From the NCBI GenBank assembly GCA_046756245.1, contig JBHHVZ010000004.1, forward strand, positions 1-60,326: a stretch of 60,326 nt of DNA, in the 5' to 3' direction. A program made the position numbers and the translations under genes. Numbering within the stretch: position 1 is the first letter of the stretch; each line of letters begins with the position of its first letter. This DNA is from G021776435 sp046756245 (GTDB lineage Bacteria > Pseudomonadota > Alphaproteobacteria > Caulobacterales > Parvularculaceae). This document shows, piece by piece, positions 8,224 to 16,588 of this stretch. The notes under the pieces were generated by a model. The model made no database searches. It was not told where the DNA came from and worked only from the letters and a program-made list of their open reading frames with translations.

Positions 8224-9618
8224 ATGACGTTTGACGATCTCGGCCTCGAGCCGAAAATTTTACAAGCCGTCGCGGAAGCCGGCTACGCGACGCCTACGCC
8301 CATTCAGATCACCGCAATCCCGGAGGCCTTAAAAGGCCGGGACGTTCTCGGCATCGCCCAGACCGGCACCGGCAAGACCGCAGGCTTCACGCTGCCGATG
8401 ATCCAGCGTCTGGCCAAAGGTCGCGCCAAGGCGCGAATGCCGCGCTCGCTGGTGCTGGCGCCGACACGCGAACTTGCAGCCCAGGTTTCGGAGAGTTTCG
8501 AAAAATACGGCCGCTATCACAAGCTCACGATGGCGCTTCTCATCGGCGGCGTTTCATTCGCCGACCAGGACGCGAAGCTTACGCGCGGCGTCGACGTGCT
8601 GATCGCCACGCCCGGGCGCCTGCTCGACCATTTCGAGCGCGGCCGTCTGCTGCTCACAGGCATCGAAGTGATGGTCGTAGACGAAGCCGACCGCATGCTC
8701 GATATGGGTTTCATTCCCGACATCGAGCGGATCTTCAAACTGACGCCGATGACGCGCCAGACGCTGTTTTTCTCGGCGACCATGCCGCCGGAAATCCAGC
8801 GCCTCACGGACGCTTTCCTGCACGACCCCGTGCAGATCGAAGTGGCCAGGCCCGCGACCACGGCCGAGACCATTACGCAGCGCATCGTCCGAACGCCTAC
8901 CAAGGACGACAAGGTGAAGCGCGCCGCGCTCAGAAAACTTCTCGAAAGAGACGACGTCAGGAACGGCATCATCTTTTGCAACCGCAAGACGACCGTCGAC
9001 GTCGTCGCCAAGTCCCTGCAAAAGCACGGTTTTAATGCGCGTCCTATTCACGGCGATCTCGCGCAGTCGTTCCGGACCGAAACCCTCGACAAGTTCCGCG
9101 CCAGTGAAATCAAGTTCCTTGTGGCGTCCGACGTCGCCGCGCGCGGACTCGACATCCCGGATGTGAGCCACATTTTCAACTATGACGCGCCATATCACGC
9201 CGACGACTACGTGCATCGCATCGGCCGCACGGGCCGGGCGGGCCGCGAAGGAACGGCCTACATGCTGGTCGCGCCCAACGACGAAAAAGCGCTTGACGCA
9301 ATTTTGAAAACTATCGCCTTTGAAAGAATTGAAGAGCTCGACCTCGGCGACTTTTTCGACAACGTCAAGGCAGACCGCAAAAGAGCGCCGCGGCGCAAGC
9401 GCGCGGATGAGGACAAGCCGGCCAGGCCGGTCCGGCGCTCGCAAAAATCGGCGCGCAAGAAGCCGGCGGAAGACAATAAGCCCGGGGATGAGAAAAAACC
9501 GTCCGAGCACAAGCCGTCAAAAAAACCGGCGAAGAAGGCGAGAACCGGCAAACGCTCAAAGGAAGAGCCGGTCATAGGGCTCGGCGATCATGTCCCGGCC
9601 TTCCTGCTCCGCAGTTAG
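8224..9618 (+). CDS. DEAD-box ATP-dependent RNA helicase, RhlE-like
   Basis: A 464-residue cytoplasmic RNA helicase. All core motifs are visible: Q motif (F..LGL...GY..PTPIQ), I AQTGTGKT, Ia PTRELA, II DEAD (VVDEADRMLDMGF), III SAT, IV IIFCNRK, V ARGLDIPDV and VI HRIGRTGRAGREG. The last 90 residues are a Lys/Arg-rich disordered tail expected to bind RNA, as in RhlE-type proteins used in ribosome assembly or RNA decay. ATG 8224 gives the usual RhlE N-terminus; the longer frame from 8134 adds no homology. Confidence 0.95.
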   Translation: MTFDDLGLEPKILQAVAEAGYATPTPIQITAIPEALKGRDVLGIAQTGTGKTAGFTLPMIQRLAKGRAKARMPRSLVLAPTRELAAQVSESFEKYGRYHKLTMALLIGGVSFADQDAKLTRGVDVLIATPGRLLDHFERGRLLLTGIEVMVVDEADRMLDMGFIPDIERIFKLTPMTRQTLFFSATMPPEIQRLTDAFLHDPVQIEVARPATTAETITQRIVRTPTKDDKVKRAALRKLLERDDVRNGIIFCNRKTTVDVVAKSLQKHGFNARPIHGDLAQSFRTETLDKFRASEIKFLVASDVAARGLDIPDVSHIFNYDAPYHADDYVHRIGRTGRAGREGTAYMLVAPNDEKALDAILKTIAFERIEELDLGDFFDNVKADRKRAPRRKRADEDKPARPVRRSQKSARKKPAEDNKPGDEKKPSEHKPSKKPAKKARTGKRSKEEPVIGLGDHVPAFLLRS

Positions 9619-9627
9619 CCCGGCTGC

Positions 9628-9647
9628 TTGCGCGCGAAGGCGCGCAA
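9628..9647. terminator. Hairpin after the helicase gene
   Basis: An 8-bp perfect stem (TTGCGCGC / GCGCGCAA) with a GAAG loop, 9 bp after the helicase stop. No T-run follows, so it may be a transcript-end stabiliser and not a true intrinsic terminator. Confidence 0.4.
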
Positions 9648-9787
9648 ATTAAGATTCGACCGCATTCGCAGTCGGGACGACCCCGCTTATTGCCGGGCCG
9701 AACACGGTTAAACCTTCGTTTACAGCCGCTTTGTAGATTGCCGTTTTCCGGCGCCGGGAGGGAGCCGGGAGCAGATGAGAATCCCTT

Positions 9788-10855
9788 GTGAACGAACAAT
9801 TCAGCTCATCCTACAGCGTCGCGGAACTCGCCATCAGCGCCCTAAAAAAACTGGGCCTCGCCGCCAGTCCGTCTAATATTGAAGTCTGGACGGCGCATAT
9901 CGAAGGCTCGAACCCGGCCTTGTCCGACGACATTCAGCAATGTCTCGCCAATGGCGGGAGCGTGACGCAAGAACAGGCGGATGCAATCTACGAGCGTCAC
10001 ATCGTGCGCGCCGGCCTCGCGCGGGATCTGCTCGATCTGGTGACGCGGTTCGAGGCGGAAGTCAGCGATCTGTTTGACACGATCGAGGAAACCGGCGCCA
10101 ACGCGCAAGGCCATGACAAGAAACTGAGCGCATTTTCAGGCCAGCTGCGCCAGATGACGGAAGAATATCCTGACGTGGCCGCCCTGCTCGAAGGCGCCAT
10201 CACGGTCACCAGATCGATGCGCGACGAAAACCGGAAGCTCGAATCGCGCCTCGCCGCGTCGACGACGGAAATCTCGCACCTGCGCCGTAATGTCGAGAGC
10301 ATCCAGATCGAGGCGATGACTGACGCGTTGACGGGCGTCAACAACCGCAACTTCTTCGACAAGGCCATCAAGGAATACATGGACGCCGCGAAGGAAAAAG
10401 GCCGCCCGATGGCGCTCGTGATCGCCGATGTCGACCATTTTAAAAAATTCAATGATCGCTGGGGCCACCAGACGGGCGACCAGGTATTGCGTCTCGTCGC
10501 CGAAGTGATGAGAGCGAATTTGAAAGGACAAGACGTCTTGGCGCGCTATGGCGGGGAAGAATTCGCCATGATCCTGCCGGGCACGACGATCGGCAATGCC
10601 CGCATGCTGGCGGACCGCATCCGCCACGCCATTGAATCGCGGCGTCTGAAGAAACGCCGCACGCACGAAGATCTCGGCGTCGTCACCATGTCGATGGGAG
10701 TCGCCGCGCTGAATCTCGACGACACGCCAGACACCCTGATTGAACGGGCGGACGCCTGTCTCTACGCCGCAAAAAACGACGGACGCAATTGCGTCAAGGC
10801 GGAAGGCGACATCGCGCGCAGCGAACAATCCAGGACCGACCGCGCCGCGTCCTGA
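9788..10855 (+). CDS. GGDEF-domain diguanylate cyclase
   Basis: A 355-residue soluble protein starting at GTG 9788. The N-terminal part (1-170) has no membrane segment and includes a helical, probably coiled-coil stretch (RDENRKLESRLAASTTEISHLRRN) leading into the GGDEF domain that starts at TDALTGVNNR (about residue 178). The active-site loop is GGEEF at residues 255-259, an accepted catalytic variant, so c-di-GMP synthesis from GTP is expected. The usual inhibitory-site RxxD upstream is KGQD here, suggesting weak or no product inhibition. Signal input is unknown. Confidence 0.9.
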   Translation: MNEQFSSSYSVAELAISALKKLGLAASPSNIEVWTAHIEGSNPALSDDIQQCLANGGSVTQEQADAIYERHIVRAGLARDLLDLVTRFEAEVSDLFDTIEETGANAQGHDKKLSAFSGQLRQMTEEYPDVAALLEGAITVTRSMRDENRKLESRLAASTTEISHLRRNVESIQIEAMTDALTGVNNRNFFDKAIKEYMDAAKEKGRPMALVIADVDHFKKFNDRWGHQTGDQVLRLVAEVMRANLKGQDVLARYGGEEFAMILPGTTIGNARMLADRIRHAIESRRLKKRRTHEDLGVVTMSMGVAALNLDDTPDTLIERADACLYAAKNDGRNCVKAEGDIARSEQSRTDRAAS

Positions 10856-10860
10856 GGCCG

Positions 10861-10877
10861 GCGCACGATTAGTGCGC
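10861..10877. terminator. Hairpin between convergent genes
   Basis: GCGCAC / GTGCGC stem with a 5-nt loop, filling the 25-bp space between the convergent GGDEF and TfoX-like genes. Plausible shared transcript end; no clear T-run. Confidence 0.4.
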
Positions 10878-10880
10878 GGT

Positions 10881-11267
10881 TCAGTCGCGCCGCTTCACGC
10901 GCTTCTTTATTTTCTTCTTCGGTTTCTTCGCAAATTTCTTTGCGCGGAAGGCCGCGCCAAGCGCAAAATCCGTCCAGCGTTTCAGCTCGTCCGCATCATC
11001 AAAGATTTCTTCCGGCGCGTTGTAATAGGACATCGACTCGATCCGGCCGTCTTTCATCTCGAACGTAAAGCGTCCGAGTCCGCGCGCTTCGAATTCTTCG
11101 CGGCTGACATCGTCGGCTTTGAAGAAGATTTCATCGTTGGCGATGATCGCGAAAAAGGCGCCGTCGCAATAAACGCCGGCGCCGCCGAACATCCTGCGAA
11201 TGGAAATGTCGCCGAACGGCGCGAACAGGTCTTTGGCGTAATCGAGAAAGGAATCCGACAAAGGCAT
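10881..11267 (-). CDS. TfoX/Sxy N-terminal domain protein
   Basis: A 128-residue protein. It begins MPLSDSFLDYAKDLFAPFG and has the TfoX N-domain hallmark RRMFGGAGVYCDG...FFAIIANDEIFFK (about residues 25-53), followed by a conserved YYNAPEEIFDD segment. The tail is very basic (KKPKKKIKKRVKRR), so nucleic-acid contact is possible. Full-length TfoX/Sxy regulates competence with CRP in gammaproteobacteria, but single-domain alphaproteobacterial proteins have no established role. ATG 11267 is preceded by GAGG; the longer frame has no homology. It follows the 11296 gene by 28 nt and may be the last gene of the suf transcript. Confidence 0.85.
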   Translation of the reverse strand: MPLSDSFLDYAKDLFAPFGDISIRRMFGGAGVYCDGAFFAIIANDEIFFKADDVSREEFEARGLGRFTFEMKDGRIESMSYYNAPEEIFDDADELKRWTDFALGAAFRAKKFAKKPKKKIKKRVKRRD

Positions 11268-11295
11268 CTTCAGCGCCTCGTATATGCGAATCCGT

Positions 11296-11826
11296 TTAGC
11301 TGGCGGGACCGCAATTGATGACCATGACGCGTTCGTTCCAGGTCGCGCCGCCGTCAGCGGACGCCTCGCCCGACCAGGCCAGCCGTCCGTCCGGGGCGAC
11401 GCGATAGGTCGCACGCTGCAAATTATCGCCTTCGCCGATGATGAAAACAACTTCGCGCCCGCCCTTTTCGGTTTCGGAAAATGACGGCTGGCCGAGTTCG
11501 AAGCGAACGTCGTCGATCGCGCTCAACCACCATGTCGACCAGCGACGGTTTTTGGCGTCGAACACGCGCGTGTTGACGCCGGCGACGAACACTTCGCCGT
11601 CCGGAAACCACGCCTTGTATTCCTCGACAATGAGATGTCCGTCGAGCAGCTTTTGGCCGCGCCAAGATGCGCTGAACGGTTCCTCGGCGCCGTCGCGCCG
11701 CCACACGCCGGCGCACTCGCGCGCGCCGATCATGAAAGAAAACGCCTCCATCTCCGGCGGCGGAGCGACGTTTGGCGCCGTTTCAGCCGCAAATATTGCA
11801 GCGAGAAGGATAAGCGGTCTGTCCAT
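11296..11826 (-). CDS. Secreted DUF1579-like protein
   Basis: A 176-residue protein with an N-terminal hydrophobic segment (MDRPLILLAAIFAAETA), probably a signal peptide. The body looks like a small beta-barrel of the DUF1579/calycin type: FSFMIGARECAGVWRR, a GHLIVEEYKAWFPDG segment, NRRWSTWWLS and a terminal ATWNERVMVI repeat typical of these proteins. Biochemical role unknown. It starts 18 nt after sufA in the same direction, so it is likely carried on the suf transcript. Confidence 0.65.
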   Translation of the reverse strand: MDRPLILLAAIFAAETAPNVAPPPEMEAFSFMIGARECAGVWRRDGAEEPFSASWRGQKLLDGHLIVEEYKAWFPDGEVFVAGVNTRVFDAKNRRWSTWWLSAIDDVRFELGQPSFSETEKGGREVVFIIGEGDNLQRATYRVAPDGRLAWSGEASADGGATWNERVMVINCGPAS

Positions 11827-11844
11827 GGCGGCGCGCCCTCCCCG

Positions 11845-12210
11845 TCACGCATCCATCTCCGCCGGAACGATGGTGACGCTTTCTCCGCAGCCGCAGGCGT
11901 CGGTCTGGTTGGGATTGTTGAAGACGAAACGCTGGGACAGCTTTTCCTCGACATAATCGATCTCGGCGCCGATGAGAAACAGGATCGCTTTCGGATCGAT
12001 CAGGATTTTGACGCCGTTCTCCTCGATCGTTTCGTCGAGCGGATCGGCTTCGGCCGCGTAGTTCATCGTGTATTCCATGCCGGCGCAGCCGCCGTTCTTG
12101 ACGCCGATCTTGACGCCGACATAAGCCTCGTCAGCGGTCGCCATAATCTCTTTCATGCGCGCGGCGGCGCGATCGGTGAGCGTTATGACTTTGGGTCTTG
12201 CTCGCGCCAT
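11845..12210 (-). CDS. sufA: A-type iron-sulfur carrier SufA
   Basis: A 121-residue HesB/IscA-family protein that accepts Fe-S clusters from the SufBCD scaffold and passes them to apo-proteins. The three cluster-ligand cysteines are in the expected places: GGCAG (about residue 43) and the C-terminal CGCG pair. ATG 12210 overlaps the sufT stop as TGATG, which favours it over the ATG nine bases upstream and implies translational coupling. Confidence 0.93.
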   Translation of the reverse strand: MARARPKVITLTDRAAARMKEIMATADEAYVGVKIGVKNGGCAGMEYTMNYAAEADPLDETIEENGVKILIDPKAILFLIGAEIDYVEEKLSQRFVFNNPNQTDACGCGESVTIVPAEMDA

Positions 12211-12605
12211 CACATCCATCCCAGTTCAAGCTTTGCTTCGTCGGACATCTTATCGGGCGTCCAGGGCGGATCGAACACCATGTTGACCGCCACGTCCTCG
12301 ACGCCGTCGATCCCGCGCACCGCGCCCTCGACCCAGCCCGGCATCTCGCCGGCCACCGGACAGCCCGGCGCCGTCAAGGTCATGTCGATGGTCAACAGCC
12401 GGTCGTCGTCGAGATCAACCCTGTAAATGAGGCCGAGCTCGTAAATATCAACCGGAATTTCCGGATCATAGACCGTCTTCAGGGCGCGCACGACGTCGCC
12501 GGTGATGCGGTCGATCTCGTCTTGCGGGATCGCGCTCGGCTTTTCGGCCGGCGCGCCGTTTGCGGCCTTGTCCCGAAGATCAATTACGTCGCGGGCTTCA
12601 TCCAT
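12210..12605 (-). CDS. sufT: SufT / MIP18-family Fe-S maturation protein
   Basis: A 131-residue protein with the DUF59 (MIP18) domain: VYDPEIPVDIYELGLIY, a beta segment, and LTAPGCPVAGEMPGWV with the conserved Cys, then VFDPPWTPDKMS near the end. SufT proteins assist Fe-S protein maturation. The first 35 residues are a charged, less conserved extension. It lies between sufS (3-nt gap) and sufA (1-nt overlap). Confidence 0.92.
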   Translation of the reverse strand: MDEARDVIDLRDKAANGAPAEKPSAIPQDEIDRITGDVVRALKTVYDPEIPVDIYELGLIYRVDLDDDRLLTIDMTLTAPGCPVAGEMPGWVEGAVRGIDGVEDVAVNMVFDPPWTPDKMSDEAKLELGWM

Positions 12606-12608
12606 AAC

Positions 12609-13844
12609 TCAGCTCAACATTTCATGTGTTTTGTGAAGGCCTCTGACCAGCGCCTCCACCTCTTCATGGGTGTTGTAGGCGGCGAAGGAGGCGCGCGCCG
12701 TCGCAGTCACGCCGAGCCGATTCATCAAGGGCTGCGCGCAATGATGGCCGGCGCGCACCGCCACGCCCTGCCGGTCGAGAATGGCCGACACATCATGGGG
12801 ATGCGCGTTGTCGAGGCCGAAGGCGATGATCGGGGCCTTGTCCGCCGCCTGGCCGTAAAGGCGGACGAAATTGAGCTTGCGCAACTCCTCCAGGGCGTGG
12901 TCGCGCAAACCCGCTTCATGGGCGGCGATCGCCGCAACGTCCTTTTCCATTATCCAGTCAAGCGCCGCGCCGAGCCCGATCGCCTCGACAATCGGCGGCG
13001 TGCCGGCTTCGAAGCGGTGCGGCGGATCGTTGTAGGTGACATGGTCGGTCGTCACCATATCGATCATCTCGCCGCCGCCGCGGAAGGGCGGCAGGGCGTT
13101 GAGCGCCGCAAGCCGGCCGTAAAGAACGCCGACGCCCGTGGGTCCGTAAAGCTTGTGGCCGGTCATGGCGAAGAAATCGCAGCCGATGTCCTGCACGTCG
13201 ACTTTTCCGTGCACCGCCGCCTGACAGCCGTCGAAGAGAATTTTCGCGCCGTGATCGTGGGCGATGCGCGTTAATTCCTTCACCGGCGTCGCATGACCGA
13301 GCACGTTCGACATCGCTGAAATGGCGACCATTTTCGTGCGCGGCGTGAACAGCGCTGCATAAGCGTCAAGATCAATCTCGCCATCGTCGGAAATGTCGAG
13401 CCATTTCAGCACCGCGCCCTTTCTTTCGCGCAGGAGATGCCAGGGCACGATGTTCGAATGATGCTCCATCAGCGACAGAATGATCTCGTCGCCCTCGCCG
13501 ATCTCCTCCCCGGCTTCGTTTGGGGCGCCGAGCGCATAGGCGACGAGGTTCATGGCGTCAGTGCCGCCCGCAGTGAAGACGATTTCCTCAGGCGTTGCAG
13601 CATTCAGGAATCTGGCGGCCGTGATGCGGGCGTCTTCGTAGGCTTTGGTCGTCTCGTTCGAGAGAAGATGCAGGCCGCGATGCACGTTGGCGTAGGAATG
13701 CTCCATAACGCTTGTCATGGCGTCGATCACCGCGCGCGGCTTCTGCGCCGAAGCGGCGTTGTCGAGATAGACAAGCTTTTCGCCATAGGCGTCGCGCGTA
13801 AGAATCGGGAACTCTTCGCGGAGGGCGGCGGCATTGAGGCTCAT
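12609..13844 (-). CDS. sufS: Cysteine desulfurase SufS
   Basis: A 411-residue PLP enzyme that removes sulfur from L-cysteine and passes it as a persulfide into the Suf system. Features: YLDNAASAQKP near the N-terminus, EHHSNIVPW, the PLP-lysine loop TGHKLYGPTG and the catalytic Cys369 in RAGHHCAQP. This is the group II (SufS/CsdA) type, distinct from the IscS-type desulfurase at 19188. ATG 13844 overlaps the sufD stop as ATGA. No SufE gene is seen in the window. Confidence 0.95.
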   Translation of the reverse strand: MSLNAAALREEFPILTRDAYGEKLVYLDNAASAQKPRAVIDAMTSVMEHSYANVHRGLHLLSNETTKAYEDARITAARFLNAATPEEIVFTAGGTDAMNLVAYALGAPNEAGEEIGEGDEIILSLMEHHSNIVPWHLLRERKGAVLKWLDISDDGEIDLDAYAALFTPRTKMVAISAMSNVLGHATPVKELTRIAHDHGAKILFDGCQAAVHGKVDVQDIGCDFFAMTGHKLYGPTGVGVLYGRLAALNALPPFRGGGEMIDMVTTDHVTYNDPPHRFEAGTPPIVEAIGLGAALDWIMEKDVAAIAAHEAGLRDHALEELRKLNFVRLYGQAADKAPIIAFGLDNAHPHDVSAILDRQGVAVRAGHHCAQPLMNRLGVTATARASFAAYNTHEEVEALVRGLHKTHEMLS

Positions 13845-15079
13845 GGCGCGCCTCCCAGTTCGAGCCATGCTTCAACGCTTTCACGAATGACGTTGCGCAC
13901 ATTTTCGCGCGAGACGCCGTCGATCGCTTCGCCCACGAACGCCTCGATCAGCAGCGCCCGGGCGGCGTGTTCGTCAAGCCCGCGCTGACGCAGATAAAAC
14001 AGCGCGTCCTCATCGAGCGCCCCGACTGTGGAACCGTGCGCGCATTGTACGTCGTCGGCGTAAATCTCGAGCTCCGGCTTGTGGTCGGCTTCGGCCTTAT
14101 CGGAAAGCAGCAGCGCGTTGGCTGTCATATTGGCGTCGGTTTTGTCCGCCCCGCGCTCGACGCGGAACTTGCCCTGAAAAACCCCGCGCGCTTCGCCGGC
14201 GAGCGCGGCGCGGTGAAGCTGTCGCGTCTCGCATTCCGGGCTTGCGTGCCAGATGCGGGAGGTGAAATCGCCGTGCCTGCGCCCCGAGAGCAGCGCTACG
14301 CTCCCGAGCCGCGCCGCAGCGCCCGGCCCGGCGTAATGCATATGCGTTTCAAGCCGCGCCAGCGCGCCGCCGAAGGCGACGCCCGTCTGCTCCAACGTCG
14401 CGCCGGCCGCAAGCCGGATTGCAAAGACGCCGTCGACAACGCTTTCCGCGTCGCCGGTTTGCATAACGTAATGGGCGATGTTCGCCCGCGCGCCGGCGCT
14501 CAGATGATTCACCGCGGAAAGGAAAGCATGTTCGCGGATCTCGTAAGTTTCGATGAAAACCGCGTTCGCGTCCTTGCCGAGTTTGATACGCGCCTGCGAG
14601 AACGCCGTTCCGCCCGTCGCAATGTGGCGGATCAGAATGGGGCGTTCGATCGACGCGCCGTCTTCGACTACGATCGCCAGCGCGGCGCGCGCCATCGCCG
14701 CATTGAGCGCGACGATCGCGTGATCGTCGAGATATTCGGAAGCGGCGGCGGGCTCGGTCGAATAAATTCGAACGCCGTTAATCTCTTCGCAATCGAATAT
14801 TTCCGGTGCGCCGTCGACAATGCGGATCTCTATCGGGTCGAGCGCAGCGAACGGCGAGGCCGCAAGCGCCGAAGGCGTCTGCGCCGGCGGCAGCTCTTTA
14901 CGAAGCGCTGCGCGGAAATCCGACCACTTCCAGCCTTCCACCCGGCGGTGCGGCAGGCCCATGCGCGCGAACCGGTCGAACGCAGCATGCTGCGCAGCGC
15001 CGGCCGATTTGCGGGCGCGCGCCGCCGAGATGAGGCCGGCCTCCATCGCCGTCGGGTTTATGAGAAGCGCGGAGGTCAT
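13841..15079 (-). CDS. sufD: Fe-S scaffold subunit SufD
   Basis: About 412 residues. Belongs to the SufBD family: N-terminal RRVEGWKWSDF motif, a right-handed beta-helix core, and the C-terminal signature CAHGSTVGALDEDALFYLRQRGL. It partners SufB and SufC in the SufBC2D scaffold complex. Start choice is open: ATG 15079 fits family N-termini but has no ribosome site, whereas GTG 15109, ten codons upstream, has GGGGAGAAGG in front of it. That sequence is the arm of a palindromic repeat, so the repeat may have changed the initiation site. Stop overlaps sufS. Confidence 0.93.
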   Translation of the reverse strand: MTSALLINPTAMEAGLISAARARKSAGAAQHAAFDRFARMGLPHRRVEGWKWSDFRAALRKELPPAQTPSALAASPFAALDPIEIRIVDGAPEIFDCEEINGVRIYSTEPAAASEYLDDHAIVALNAAMARAALAIVVEDGASIERPILIRHIATGGTAFSQARIKLGKDANAVFIETYEIREHAFLSAVNHLSAGARANIAHYVMQTGDAESVVDGVFAIRLAAGATLEQTGVAFGGALARLETHMHYAGPGAAARLGSVALLSGRRHGDFTSRIWHASPECETRQLHRAALAGEARGVFQGKFRVERGADKTDANMTANALLLSDKAEADHKPELEIYADDVQCAHGSTVGALDEDALFYLRQRGLDEHAARALLIEAFVGEAIDGVSRENVRNVIRESVEAWLELGGAP

Positions 15080-15111
15080 AGCAAGCACCGGACTTGCAGC
15101 GGACAACACTT

Positions 15112-15246
15112 CCTTCTCCCCTTCGGGGAGAAGGTGGCCCGAAGGGCCGGATGAGGGGGAAAGGGAATCAGATACGGAGAACCGCCTTCCCCCTCACCCG
15201 GACTTCGCAAGCGAAGTCCGGCCTCTCCCCGAAGGGGAGAGGTGAA
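15112..15246. repeat. Composite palindromic repeat, sufC-sufD gap
   Basis: About 135 bp made of several hairpins: CTCCCCTTCGGGGAG, GGCCCGAAGGGCC, a GACTTCGCAAGCGAAGTC stem and CCTCTCCCCGAAGGGGAGAGG. It is closely similar to 19021-19155 and related to 16414-16540. It lies wholly between sufC and the sufD ATG, in a transcribed position. Confidence 0.85.
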
Positions 15247-15275
15247 AGAACCGCGCCGCTGAGACAAATCGATCA

Positions 15276-16022
15276 TCACGCCGCCTCCACAAACCGATCG
15301 TAGCCGGACTTTTCAAGCTCCAGCGCAAGTTCCGGTCCGCCGGATTTGACGATGCGTCCGCCGGCCAGAACATGCACTGCATCCGGTTTGATGTATTCGA
15401 GAAGCCGCTGGTAATGCGTGATGATGAGAAAGCCGCGATCCTTGGCGCGCAGGCTGTTCACCACCTCGCCAACCATTTTGAGCGCATCGATGTCGAGCCC
15501 CGAGTCGGTTTCGTCCATGATGACGAAGCGCGGCTCGAACGTCGCCATCTGCAGCATCTCCATGCGTTTCTTTTCGCCGCCTGAAAAGCCCACATTGAAG
15601 GGGCGTTTCAGCTTTTCATCGTCGAGCCCGACGAGCTTCGCTTTCTCGCGGATAAGCCGCAGAAAATCGGCCGCCGATATTTCATCCTGCCCGCGCGCCT
15701 TGCGCTGCGCATTGAGCGCCGTGCGGATGAAATTCATGGTGGCGACGCCGGGAATCTCCATCGGATGCTGAAACGACAGGAACACGCCTTTCGCCGCGCG
15801 CTCGTTTGGATCGAGCGCCAGCAGATCCTCGCCGTCGAACGCAACGCCGCCCGCCGTGACTTCATAAGTCTCGCGCCCGGCGAGCGTATGGGAAAGCGTC
15901 GACTTGCCCGAGCCGTTCGGCCCCATCACGGCGTGCACTTCGCCGGCCGGCGCCTCGAGCGAGAGCCCTTTCAAAATTTCGGCGCCGCCTACGGCGACAT
16001 GGAGATTATCGATTTTGAGCAT
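15276..16022 (-). CDS. sufC: Fe-S assembly ATPase SufC
   Basis: A 248-residue ABC-type ATPase that drives shape changes in the SufBC2D scaffold. Walker A GPNGSGKST (about residues 34-42), Q-loop SFQHP, signature FSGGEKKRMEMLQ, Walker B FVIMDETDSGLD and H-loop IITHYQRLL are all present. Soluble, with no membrane partner. ATG follows the TAA of the upstream cupin gene directly. Confidence 0.96.
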   Translation of the reverse strand: MLKIDNLHVAVGGAEILKGLSLEAPAGEVHAVMGPNGSGKSTLSHTLAGRETYEVTAGGVAFDGEDLLALDPNERAAKGVFLSFQHPMEIPGVATMNFIRTALNAQRKARGQDEISAADFLRLIREKAKLVGLDDEKLKRPFNVGFSGGEKKRMEMLQMATFEPRFVIMDETDSGLDIDALKMVGEVVNSLRAKDRGFLIITHYQRLLEYIKPDAVHVLAGGRIVKSGGPELALELEKSGYDRFVEAA

Positions 16023-16412
16023 TTATTCTTGCGCCGCTCCTTTCGGCTCGATGATCAGATAGACGATGGTCGTGTCGCCGACATTCAAGGCCTCGTGCCA
16101 TTTGACGCCGTCGCTCCACCGGGACCTGCCTGTCGGCGATATGTGTTTGCCTGTTCCGTTTTCATCGGTGATCTGCATCTCGCCGCCCTGCAGGACATAA
16201 CCGAAATGCGGCGGGTGATAGTGGCGCTCATGACCGACGCCGGGCGCAAACGTGCACTTCGCCGCGCGCACATGCTCGTTTTCGAACAGCACTTTGCAAA
16301 CCTTCTCGCCCTTCCACCCGGCGTCTACGCCGTTCGGGAGCGGCTCATCTGACGCGCGCGCGCCCTGGCCGGCGGAGAACAATACTGCGGCGGCGAGCAA
16401 TGCGGCGGCCAT
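16023..16412 (-). CDS. Secreted cupin-domain protein
   Basis: A 129-residue protein with a signal peptide (MAAALLAAAVLFSAGQGARA) and one cupin barrel. The metal-site motif is GHERHYHPPHFGYVLQGGEMQI, and a second His (KWHEAL) lies about 43 residues later. Export means it probably acts in the periplasm, so it is an unlikely direct Suf factor despite lying between cupin 16589 and sufC. ATG 16412 sits one base after the arm of a palindromic repeat that supplies its only Shine-Dalgarno-like sequence. The frame runs upstream through the repeat, but that part is not protein-like. Confidence 0.78.
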   Translation of the reverse strand: MAAALLAAAVLFSAGQGARASDEPLPNGVDAGWKGEKVCKVLFENEHVRAAKCTFAPGVGHERHYHPPHFGYVLQGGEMQITDENGTGKHISPTGRSRWSDGVKWHEALNVGDTTIVYLIIEPKGAAQE

Positions 16413-16413
16413 A

Positions 16414-16540
16414 CCTCTCCCCTTTGGGGAGAGGTCGAAATTTGCGCAAGCAAATTTCGGGTGAGGGGGAAGAGGCGTCGGAGAGACACGCTGACTCACC
16501 TTCCCCCTCTCCCCGGCCCTCTCCCCGATGGGGAGAGGGA
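16414..16540. repeat. Composite palindromic repeat, between the two cupin genes
   Basis: Hairpins CCTCTCCCCTTTGGGGAGAGG, GAAATTTGCGCAAGCAAATTTC and CCCTCTCCCCGATGGGGAGAGGG separated by about 75 bp that includes CTTCCCCCTC. Same family as the elements at 15112 and 19021. The proximal arm touches the start codon of the 16412 cupin gene. Confidence 0.85.
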
Positions 16541-16588
16541 GAATTCTTCGTTGCGCTGAATTGCTCATTTTTCTCCGCCTTAGATTTT

